The notes beneath the pieces are model-generated. The model saw nothing but the letters and a program-made list of their open reading frames with translations. It did no database searches and was not told where the DNA came from. A stretch of 21,706 nt of DNA from DASXRC01 sp036506495. Lineage in GTDB: Bacteria; Actinomycetota; Actinomycetes; Mycobacteriales; Micromonosporaceae. Below are positions 1 through 5,927 of this stretch, one piece after another. Both the position numbers and the translations under genes were made by a program. Where the stretch lies: assembly GCA_036506495.1 (NCBI GenBank), contig DASXRQ010000251.1, positions 1-21,706 on the forward strand. The letters run 5' to 3'. Position 1 is the stretch's first letter. The number at the start of each line of letters is the position of its first letter.

Positions 1-55
1 GGCGGGGTGGGTCGGGCACAGACCTCCGCGACAGACACGAGGAGTACGCCCACAC

Positions 56-436
56 ATGGCACGTCTAGTCGGCGTCGACCTCCCCCGCGAGAAGCGGATG
101 GAGATCGCGCTTACCTACATCTTCGGGATCGGCCGGACCCGGGCCACCGAGGCGCTCGGTGCCGCCGGCGTCGACCCGGACAAACGCGCCAAGGACCTCA
201 CGGACGAGGAGCTGGTTCAGCTCCGCGACTACATCGAGGCAAACTTCAAGGTCGAGGGTGACCTGCGCCGCGAGGTCGCCTCGGACATTCGCCGCAAGGT
301 CGAGATCGGCTGCTACGAGGGCATCCGGCACCGCCGGGGCCTGCCCGTGCGCGGGCAGCGGACCCGCACCAACGCGCGTACCCGCAAGGGTCCGAAGCGG
401 ACAGTCGCCGGCAAGAAGAAGCCCGGCAAGAAGTAA
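56..436 (+). CDS. rpsM: 30S ribosomal protein S13
   Basis: S13 sits in the head of the small subunit, touches the P-site tRNA and forms an intersubunit bridge. The 126-residue product begins MARLVGVDLPREKR and carries the family helix-hairpin motif near residues 20-30 (YIFGIGRTRA), the conserved IRHRRGLPVRGQRT segment near residues 90-105, and a very basic tail ending KKKPGKK. The length is normal for the family. The ATG at 56 is supported by a GAGGAG Shine-Dalgarno at 39-44. It is the first complete gene in the window and is followed after 19 nt by rpsK, as expected for the alpha operon. The preceding part of the operon lies outside the window. Confidence 0.98.
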   Translation: MARLVGVDLPREKRMEIALTYIFGIGRTRATEALGAAGVDPDKRAKDLTDEELVQLRDYIEANFKVEGDLRREVASDIRRKVEIGCYEGIRHRRGLPVRGQRTRTNARTRKGPKRTVAGKKKPGKK

Positions 437-455
437 TTAGGAGCGCAGAAGACTT

Positions 456-863
456 ATGCCACCGAAGGCTCGCGCCGGGGCCGCCGTCAAGAAGGTCCGG
501 CGCAAGGAACGCAAGAACATCGCCCACGGGCACGCACACATCAAGAGCACGTTCAACAACACGATTGTGTCGATCACGGACCCGACCGGTGCGGTGATCT
601 CCTGGGCGTCCGCCGGTCAGGTGGGCTTCAAGGGCTCCCGCAAGTCGACGCCGTTCGCCGCGCAGCTCGCCGCGGAGGCGGCGGCCCGCCGCGCGATGGA
701 GCACGGCATGCGCAAGGTCGACGTGTTCGTCAAGGGCCCGGGCTCCGGCCGGGAGACCGCCATCCGCTCGCTGCAGGCCGTCGGCCTCGAGGTGGGGCAG
801 ATCTCCGACGTCACGCCGCAGCCGCACAACGGCTGCCGTCCGCCGAAGCGTCGTCGGGTCTAA
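456..863 (+). CDS. rpsK: 30S ribosomal protein S11
   Basis: S11 is a platform protein of the 30S subunit that contacts mRNA near the E site and 16S rRNA helix 45. The 135-residue protein has the basic N-terminus MPPKARAGAAVKKVRRKERKN, the core HIKSTFNNTIVSITDPTGAVISWASAG (residues about 28-54) and the invariant C-terminal stretch VTPQPHNGCRPPKRRRV; only family-typical changes are visible. AGGAG at 439-443 is the ribosome binding site for the ATG. It lies 19 nt after rpsM and 15 nt before rpsD, consistent with cotranscription. Confidence 0.98.
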   Translation: MPPKARAGAAVKKVRRKERKNIAHGHAHIKSTFNNTIVSITDPTGAVISWASAGQVGFKGSRKSTPFAAQLAAEAAARRAMEHGMRKVDVFVKGPGSGRETAIRSLQAVGLEVGQISDVTPQPHNGCRPPKRRRV

Positions 864-878
864 GGGGATCGATCGACA

Positions 879-1505
879 ATGGCTCGTTACACAGGTCCTG
901 ACTGCCGCCGCTGCCGGCGGGAGAAGATGAAGCTGTTCCTCAAGGGCAGCAAGTGCGAGGGCCCGAAGTGCCCGTTCGAGTCCCGGCCGTTCCCGCCGGG
1001 GCAGCACGGCCGCGGCCGTACCAAGGAGAGCGAGTACCTGCTCCAGCTGCGCGAGAAGCAGAAGGCCCGCCGGGTGTACGGCGTGCTGGAGAAGCAGTTC
1101 CGGACGTACTACGAGGAGGCCAACCGCCGGTCGGGCAAGACCGGTGAGGAGCTGTTGAAGATCCTCGAGTCGCGGCTGGACAACGTGGTCTACCGGGCCG
1201 GCTACGCCAAGTCCCGGGATATGGCCCGCCAGCTGGTCAAGCACGGTCACTTCCTGGTCAACGGCAGGAAGGTCGACATTCCGTCGTTCCTCGTCCGGGA
1301 GCACGACGTCGTGGAGGTCCGGGAGAAGTCCCGCGACCTGACGCCGTTCATCATCGCCCAGGCCGAGGCCGGCTCGAAGATCGTGCCGGCGTGGCTCGAG
1401 GCGATCCCCAGCCAGCTCAAGATCCTCGTTCACACGCTCCCGGCGCGGCAGGTCATCGACACGCAGGTCCAGGAGCAGCTCATCGTGGAGCTCTACTCCA
1501 AGTAA
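879..1505 (+). CDS. rpsD: 30S ribosomal protein S4, zinc-binding (C+) form
   Basis: S4 is a primary 16S rRNA-binding protein that nucleates assembly of the 30S body. In E. coli it is also the translational repressor of the alpha operon. The 208-residue product has an N-terminal Cys cluster (C9, C12, C26, C31; spacing CX2C-X13-CX4C) of the kind that binds zinc in Thermus and Geobacillus S4, then PFPPGQHGRGR, then the S4 RNA-binding domain (residues about 95-160, including ESRLDNVVYRAG and HGHFLVNGRKVDIPS), and ends EQLIVELYSK. From memory, the mycobacterial and streptomycete S4 proteins lack these cysteines, so this is the C+ type. AAGGGG just upstream serves as the ribosome binding site. Confidence 0.97.
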   Translation: MARYTGPDCRRCRREKMKLFLKGSKCEGPKCPFESRPFPPGQHGRGRTKESEYLLQLREKQKARRVYGVLEKQFRTYYEEANRRSGKTGEELLKILESRLDNVVYRAGYAKSRDMARQLVKHGHFLVNGRKVDIPSFLVREHDVVEVREKSRDLTPFIIAQAEAGSKIVPAWLEAIPSQLKILVHTLPARQVIDTQVQEQLIVELYSK

Positions 1506-1649
1506 CCCACGTGGGCTCCGCCCCCGTGAACCCCGGAAGGAGGGGCCAGGAGCCGGCTTCGCCGGCACTGCCTTTCGGCTCCGCCGGACGCCGTCCGACG
1601 GAAAACGTGGGCGTCATATGGCGGGCGCCCGACGTACAGGAGGAAGCAA
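1506..1649 (+). other. Structured rpsD-rpoA intergenic leader
   Basis: This 144-nt gap is much larger than the 15-31 nt gaps elsewhere in the operon and is full of self-complementary sequence. It contains a perfect 10-bp palindrome CCCACGTGGG (1506-1515). The left part, CCCACGT (1506-1512), can also pair with ACGTGGG (1605-1611) and enclose the whole gap. Inside are a 6-bp hairpin with GCCGGC arms (1552-1566), a 5-bp hairpin CGGAC/GTCCG (1585-1597), and a competing pairing of GGAGCCG (1549-1555) with CGGCTCC (1576-1582). The repeat GGCTCCGCC occurs twice (1514-1522, 1577-1585). I infer an RNA element affecting rpoA expression; no known family is recognised and no clear promoter is seen. Confidence 0.4.
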
Positions 1650-2672
1650 GTGCTCATCACCCAGCGACCGACCCTCTCCGAGGAGTCGATCAGCGACACC
1701 CGGTCCCGGTTCACGATCGAGCCACTCGAGCCGGGCTTCGGCTACACGCTCGGCAACTCGCTGCGGCGTACGCTGCTCAGCTCGATCCCGGGCGCGGCGG
1801 TCACCAGCATCAAGGTCGACGGCGTGCTGCACGAGTTCACCACGATCCCCGGTGTCAAGGAGGACGTGGTCGAGCTCGTCATGAACGTCAAGGAGCTGTG
1901 CGTCAGTTCCGACCACGACGAGCCGGTCAGCATGTACCTGCGCAAGCAGGGCCCCGGCGATGTCGCCGCCGGTGACATCCAGCCACCGGCCGGCGTCTCG
2001 GTGCACAACCCGGAGCTCAAGCTCGCCACGCTCAACGCGAAGGGCCGGCTCGACATGGAGCTCACCGTCGAGCGTGGCCGCGGCTACGTCAGCGCGGCGC
2101 AGAACAAGCAGCCGGGCGCCGAGATCGGGCGCATCCCGGTCGACTCGATCTATTCGCCGGTGCTCAAGGTGACCTACCGCGTCGAGGCGACCCGCGTCGA
2201 GCAGCGCACCGACTTCGACCGGCTGATCATTGACGTGGAGACCAAGGCGTCGATCACTCCGCGGACCGCGCTGGCCTCCGCCGGCTCGACGCTCGTCGAG
2301 CTGTTCGGGCTCGCCCGGGAGCTGGACGAGACCGCCGAGGGCATCGACATCGGCCCGTCGCCGCAGGATGCCCAGCTCGCCGCCGACCTGGCCCTGCCGA
2401 TCGAGGAGCTGGACCTGACCGTCCGCTCGTACAACTGCCTCAAGCGCGAGGGCATCAACACGGTCGGCGAGCTCATCGGGCGTACCGAGGCGGACCTGCT
2501 CGACATTCGCAACTTCGGGCAGAAGTCGATCGACGAGGTGAAGATGAAGCTCGCCGGGATGGGCCTCGGGCTGAAGGACTCGGCCCCGGCGTTCGACCCG
2601 GCGCACGTCGTGGACTCCTTCGGCGAGGTGGACTACGACACCGACGACTACCGCGAGACCGAGCAGCTCTAA
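1650..2672 (+). CDS. rpoA: DNA-directed RNA polymerase subunit alpha
   Basis: Alpha dimerises to scaffold beta and beta' assembly, and its C-terminal domain contacts UP-element DNA and activators. The 340-residue protein starts MLITQRPTLSEESISD. The N-terminal dimerisation domain (residues about 10-230) includes EPLEPGFGYTLGNSLRRTLLSSIPG. A flexible acidic linker follows, then the helix-hairpin-helix C-terminal domain (residues about 250-310; NCLKREGINTVGELIGRTEADLLDIRNFG). The GTG start is set by AGGAGGA at 1638-1644, 5 nt upstream, and by agreement with other actinobacterial alpha subunits. An ATG at 1618 lies in another frame and is not used. The acidic tail after residue 315 is typical of actinobacteria. 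Confidence 0.98.
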   Translation: MLITQRPTLSEESISDTRSRFTIEPLEPGFGYTLGNSLRRTLLSSIPGAAVTSIKVDGVLHEFTTIPGVKEDVVELVMNVKELCVSSDHDEPVSMYLRKQGPGDVAAGDIQPPAGVSVHNPELKLATLNAKGRLDMELTVERGRGYVSAAQNKQPGAEIGRIPVDSIYSPVLKVTYRVEATRVEQRTDFDRLIIDVETKASITPRTALASAGSTLVELFGLARELDETAEGIDIGPSPQDAQLAADLALPIEELDLTVRSYNCLKREGINTVGELIGRTEADLLDIRNFGQKSIDEVKMKLAGMGLGLKDSAPAFDPAHVVDSFGEVDYDTDDYRETEQL

Positions 2673-2703
2673 AGCTGCCCGTTACTGAGGAGAGCAAGCG
2701 ACC

Positions 2704-3273
2704 ATGCCCACGCCCACCAAGGGCCCCCGCCTCGGCGGCAGCCCCGCGCACGAGCGGCTGATGCTGGCGAACCTCGCCACCTCGCTGTTCAAGCACGGCC
2801 GGATCACCACCACCGAGACGAAGGCCAAGCGGCTGCGTCCGCTGGCCGAGCGCCTGGTGACCATGGCCAAGCGTGACGACCTCACCGCCCGCCGGCGGGT
2901 CCGTCGGGTCGTGCGGGAGAAGGACACGTTCGTCGCCCTGTTCGAGGACATCGCCCCGCGGTACGTCAACCGCAACGGCGGCTACACCCGGATCGTGAAG
3001 ACGGGTCCGCGCAAGGGCGACGCCGCGCCGATGGCGATCATCGAGCTGGTCGAGGAGCTGCAGGTCGCGGCGCCGCCCCCGCCGGCCAAGGCGGTCAGGA
3101 AGGCCGCCCGCAAGGCCGCGCAGGAGGACAAGGTTGCGGTCCTGGCCGGCGAGACCGAGGACGAGCCGGCGGCCGCTCAGACCGAAGCCCCGGCCGACAC
3201 CGAGGCCCCGGCCGACACCGAAGCCGACACCGAGGCGCCGTCCGAGCCCGAGGGTGACGACGCCAAGGCCTAG
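2704..3273 (+). CDS. rplQ: 50S ribosomal protein L17 with acidic C-terminal extension
   Basis: L17 binds 23S rRNA near the exit-tunnel side of the large subunit. The conserved core occupies residues 1 to about 120 (PTKGPRLGGSPAHERLMLANLATSLFKHGRI at the start, NGGYTRIVKTGPRKGDAAPMAIIELVEEL at its end). The protein is 189 residues long against about 127 in E. coli. The extra 70 residues begin with a basic AAPPPPAKAVRKAARKAAQ linker and end in an acidic Ala/Pro/Glu/Asp/Thr-rich tail built from short repeats. Such tails are common in actinobacterial L17. GAGGAGAG (2687-2694) is the ribosome binding site. A strong hairpin follows the stop codon, so this is probably the end of the main operon transcript. 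Confidence 0.97.
   Translation: MPTPTKGPRLGGSPAHERLMLANLATSLFKHGRITTTETKAKRLRPLAERLVTMAKRDDLTARRRVRRVVREKDTFVALFEDIAPRYVNRNGGYTRIVKTGPRKGDAAPMAIIELVEELQVAAPPPPAKAVRKAARKAAQEDKVAVLAGETEDEPAAAQTEAPADTEAPADTEADTEAPSEPEGDDAKA
3184..3231 (+). repeat. 18-bp tandem repeat in rplQ tail
   Basis: Two 18-bp units (GAAGCCCCGGCCGACACC at 3184-3201 and a copy differing at one base at 3202-3219) are followed by a partial 12-bp unit (3220-3231). They encode EAPADT, EAPADT and EADT. Expansion or contraction in whole codons would change only the length of the disordered L17 tail. Confidence 0.85.
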
Positions 3274-3289
3274 CCAGCCGTACGAGAAT

Positions 3290-3322
3290 CGAGCCCGTCC
3301 CCGTGCGTCGGGGGCGGGCTCG
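3290..3322 (+). terminator. Hairpin terminator or attenuator after rplQ
   Basis: A 13-bp stem (CGAGCCCGTCCCC at 3290-3302 with GGGGGCGGGCTCG at 3310-3322, one G-T pair) has a 7-nt loop and is followed by GGTCGTTT. It lies 17 nt after the rplQ stop. The truA ribosome binding site (GGAGGGA, 3332-3338) begins only 10 nt beyond it, so incomplete termination would feed truA at a reduced level. Confidence 0.75.
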
Positions 3323-3344
3323 GGTCGTTTCGGAGGGAGAATCC

Positions 3345-4154
3345 GTGCAGCGAGTACGGCTGGACGTGGCGTACGACGGGACCGAATTCTCCGGGTGGGC
3401 CGCCCAGCCCGGGCGGCGTACGGTCGCCGGTGTCCTCATGGAGACGCTCGAGCGGTTGACGGGCCGAGGTGGCGCCGTCGGGTTGATGGTCGCCGGGCGT
3501 ACGGACGCCGGGGTGCACGCGACCGGCCAGGTGGGCCACGTCGACCTTGCCGACAAGACCTGGGATGACCTCGCCGACACGTTGCTGCGCCGGCTCGCGG
3601 CGTTGCTCCCCCCGGACGTGCGCGTGACCGCCGTGCGGGCGGTCCCGGCGGACTTCGACGCCCGGTTCTCCGCGCTCGGCCGCCGCTACGAATACCGGGT
3701 CGGCGACGCACCGTACGGGGTGAACCCACTTCGGCGGCGGGACACGCTCGCCTGGCCACGCCCGCTGAACCTCGCCGCGCTCTCGGCCGCGGCCGCGCGG
3801 CTGGTCGGGGAGCACGACTTCGCGGCCTTCTGCAAGCGCAAGGAGTACGCGACGACCGTGCGTGCGGTCAGCCGGCTCGACTGGCGCCGTGACGACGACG
3901 GAGTCCTCGTGGCCACGGTCGAGGCGGACGCGTTCTGCCAGGCGATGGTGCGCAGCATGGTCGGGGCGATGCTCACGGTGGGGGACGGCCGGCGGTCGTT
4001 GGACTGGCCGGCCTCCCTGCTCACCCGGCGGGAGCGGGCCAACGAGGTGATGGTCGCGCCGGCGTACGGGCTCACGCTGGTGGCGGTGGAGTACCCCGAC
4101 GACCCGGCCGAGTACGCGCTGAGGGCCGAGGCGACCCGCCGACTCCGGGGTTAG
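3345..4154 (+). CDS. truA: tRNA pseudouridine(38-40) synthase TruA
   Basis: TruA isomerises uridines 38, 39 and 40 in the tRNA anticodon arm to pseudouridine. The 269-residue product starts (GTG) MQRVRLDVAYDGTEFSGWAAQ and contains GRTDAGVHATGQ, in which D54 is the catalytic aspartate. The later segments RRYEYRV and HDFAAFCKR and the C-terminal VEADAFCQAMVRSMVGAML are family-typical. The GTG at 3345 is chosen because GGAGGGA lies 6 nt upstream. A longer in-frame start (GTG at 3303) falls inside the terminator loop and adds residues foreign to the family. The stop overlaps the 3' end of the convergent gene at 4151-5194 by 4 nt. The position after rplQ is conserved in actinobacteria. Confidence 0.96.
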   Translation: MQRVRLDVAYDGTEFSGWAAQPGRRTVAGVLMETLERLTGRGGAVGLMVAGRTDAGVHATGQVGHVDLADKTWDDLADTLLRRLAALLPPDVRVTAVRAVPADFDARFSALGRRYEYRVGDAPYGVNPLRRRDTLAWPRPLNLAALSAAAARLVGEHDFAAFCKRKEYATTVRAVSRLDWRRDDDGVLVATVEADAFCQAMVRSMVGAMLTVGDGRRSLDWPASLLTRRERANEVMVAPAYGLTLVAVEYPDDPAEYALRAEATRRLRG

Positions 4155-5194
4155 CTACCTCGCGGCGCGATCCGCACGGTGGCCCGCTTCTCCAGCACGG
4201 TGTCCCGCAGGTGCCACTCGACAATGTCGAACAGGATCTGCCGGGCGTACGGGTCGTTGTCGGCGAACGCCTTGCCGTCCGCACGGGCGATCACGCAGTA
4301 GATCAGGTAGTGCCCGCGGATGTCCCAGCCGACGTGGGCCGATGAGGTCGCGATGGGCTCGGTGCCCGGGCCCGCGGCCATGCCGTTGAACCGACCCTTC
4401 TCGGTGTCCACGATGGACTTCAGCTTGTTGCTGGCGTACTTCGCGCCGTCCGCGTCGGAGAGGTTGAAGACGCCGCCGGTGACGAGGTACTTGCCCGTCG
4501 GCGAGCGCAGGGTCGCCCGGACCACCTGACTGCAGCCGAGCCCCCCGAGCAGCGTGGCGATGTCCCCGGCGACGGCGGCGCGGCAGGTGGCCACCTCCTG
4601 CGACTTGAGCACTCGGTACGGCGACTCCTTCGGGTTGACGACCACCTTCGCGGCCGGGAAGACCTCCTCGACGGTCAACGGCCGCGGGTCCACTGCTCGC
4701 GAGCTGATGTCCCGGGGCCTGGTGGTGGGCACCGGCTCGGCGCTGCTGGCTCGTGTGGTCCGCCCCTGCCGTTCGTCGGCCACGATGAACCACGAACTCA
4801 GGCCGCAGACCGCCAGCATCGCCACGGTGGCCAACACCACGAGCAGGCGGTGCCACACCCTTGAGTGCGGTTTTCGCAGCCAGCGCGACCCGCCCACCGT
4901 CGGCGGCCGTGATCGAGCCGGGATGGGCGGGGTCGTGGGCACGCCAGGCGCGCGGCGTGGGACCCGCGCCGGCATCGGCGGCCTGGGTCGGGGCGGGACA
5001 CCCGCGCGGAAGGGCGTGGCCGGCGCGGACCCGGGCGGGTCCGTCCACGCGCCGAACGCCGCCGGTCGCCCGGCCGGCGCGCGCTCGAAGCGGCGGCGCC
5101 CTGCCCGCGGCTCGGGTTGGCGGACGGCCGGGTCACTCCTCCACGTCCACGGCGGCGGGCCGCCGCCGGACCTGGACCCCTGCCCGTCCGCCAT
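4151..5194 (-). CDS. Proline-rich single-pass membrane protein, unknown function
   Basis: I do not recognise a named family. The 347-residue protein has a long Pro/Arg/Ala-rich, probably disordered N-terminal region (residues 1-112), one strongly hydrophobic segment (about 116-139, RLLVVLATVAMLAVCGLSSWFIVA) preceded by basic residues, and an exported domain (about 145-347). By the positive-inside rule the N-terminus is cytoplasmic. The exported part has three cysteines (C204, C221, C300) and a compact alpha/beta-looking composition with the segments TGKYLVTGGVFNLSD and DIRGHYLIYCVIARADG. The architecture recalls actinobacterial septal or envelope accessory proteins, but no function can be assigned. 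No Shine-Dalgarno is seen; a TACCCT hexamer 7 nt before the ATG suggests a leaderless mRNA. It is divergent from the methyltransferase gene. Confidence 0.85.
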   Translation of the reverse strand: MADGQGSRSGGGPPPWTWRSDPAVRQPEPRAGRRRFERAPAGRPAAFGAWTDPPGSAPATPFRAGVPPRPRPPMPARVPRRAPGVPTTPPIPARSRPPTVGGSRWLRKPHSRVWHRLLVVLATVAMLAVCGLSSWFIVADERQGRTTRASSAEPVPTTRPRDISSRAVDPRPLTVEEVFPAAKVVVNPKESPYRVLKSQEVATCRAAVAGDIATLLGGLGCSQVVRATLRSPTGKYLVTGGVFNLSDADGAKYASNKLKSIVDTEKGRFNGMAAGPGTEPIATSSAHVGWDIRGHYLIYCVIARADGKAFADNDPYARQILFDIVEWHLRDTVLEKRATVRIAPRGS

Positions 5195-5201
5195 GTCGCA
5201 C

Positions 5202-5207
5202 AGGGTA
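5202..5207 (-). promoter_or_regulatory. -10 element for 4151-5194 (leaderless)
   Basis: On the minus strand TACCCT lies exactly 7 nt before the ATG. A weak -35 candidate, TTCGTC, is 17 bp further upstream (5225-5230). No Shine-Dalgarno is present, so transcription probably begins at or next to the start codon. Confidence 0.5.
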
Positions 5208-5244
5208 ACGGAAGTGACCGGCCCGACGAACCCGCCCGGTGCGG

Positions 5245-5250
5245 GACAAT
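5245..5250 (+). promoter_or_regulatory. -10 element for the methyltransferase (leaderless)
   Basis: GACAAT ends 6 nt before the GTG at 5257. The same hexamer and spacing recur on the minus strand before the MmpS-like gene at 14061. No Shine-Dalgarno is present. Confidence 0.45.
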
Positions 5251-5256
5251 GCGAGC

Positions 5257-5865
5257 GTGACCGCCGACCACTACTTCACGTCACGGCCGACGGCGACGCC
5301 GCGACACCGCGACGTCGAGTTCAGGGTCGCCGGCCGCGAGTACGCCCTCGCGGCCTCCGGTGGAGTGTTCTCGGCGGACCGGCTGGACCCCGGCACCGGC
5401 GTACTCCTGCGCAAGGCCGACCTGCCCGGGCCGGACGCGACCGGTCCGCTACTGGACCTGGGCTGTGGGTATGGGCCGATCGCCTGCGTGTTGGCGACCA
5501 GCGCTCCGGCGGCGACCGTCTACGCCGTGGACGTGAACCGGCGGGCGCTCGAGCTGGTCGCCCGGAACGCGGCCACCGTGGGCGCCGCCGACCGGATCCG
5601 GCCCGCGACGCCGGACGAGGTGCCGGCCGATATGCGGTTCGCCGAGATCTGGAGCAACCCACCGATCCGGGTGGGCAAGGCCGAGCTGCACGAGCTGCTG
5701 AGCCGGTGGCTGCCCCGGCTGACCTCGGACGGGGTCGGCTGGCTCGTCGTCGCCAGGCACCTCGGTGCGGATTCGCTGCATCGCTGGCTCATCGAGCAGG
5801 GCTGGCGGGTGGAGCGGCACGCGAGCCAGAAGGGTTACCGGGTGCTGCGGGTGACCGCGCCCTGA
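5257..5865 (+). CDS. RsmC-like class I SAM-dependent methyltransferase
   Basis: This is a 202-residue single-domain protein of the small methyltransferase (MTS) family that includes 16S rRNA G1207 N2-methyltransferase RsmC. The SAM-binding motif I is LLDLGCGYGPIACVLA, the acidic loop ending strand beta-2 is VYAVDVN, and the catalytic motif IV is SNPPI, as in N-methyltransferases acting on an exocyclic amino group. The start is taken as GTG 5257 (TADHYFTSRP follows) because a -10-like GACAAT precedes it by 6 nt. A GTG at 5239 in frame would add six residues that include this promoter-like sequence. An rRNA substrate is inference from the NPPI motif and from neighbours (ribosomal operons upstream, an ABC-F gene 62 nt downstream). 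E. coli RsmC has an additional N-terminal domain that is absent here. Confidence 0.88.
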   Translation: MTADHYFTSRPTATPRHRDVEFRVAGREYALAASGGVFSADRLDPGTGVLLRKADLPGPDATGPLLDLGCGYGPIACVLATSAPAATVYAVDVNRRALELVARNAATVGAADRIRPATPDEVPADMRFAEIWSNPPIRVGKAELHELLSRWLPRLTSDGVGWLVVARHLGADSLHRWLIEQGWRVERHASQKGYRVLRVTAP

Positions 5866-5914
5866 CCGGTGGCCGCCCGCCCATAACTCGCGCGACCACG
5901 GCCGGTGGATGCGG

Positions 5915-5920
5915 CAGGAT
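5915..5920 (+). promoter_or_regulatory. Possible -10 element for the ABC-F gene
   Basis: CAGGAT ends 7 nt before the GTG at 5928. It departs from TANNNT at the first position. The spacing matches the other leaderless promoters here, and no good Shine-Dalgarno fits this start. Confidence 0.3.
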
Positions 5921-5927
5921 GCCCGGC

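Noticed and set aside
246..1568. 440-residue minus-strand open frame
   Set aside because: Antisense to rpsM, rpsK and rpsD, which are certain.
3303..3344. Upstream GTG start for truA
   Set aside because: It lies in the loop of the rplQ terminator and adds 14 residues not typical of TruA; GTG 3345 has a well-placed GGAGGGA.
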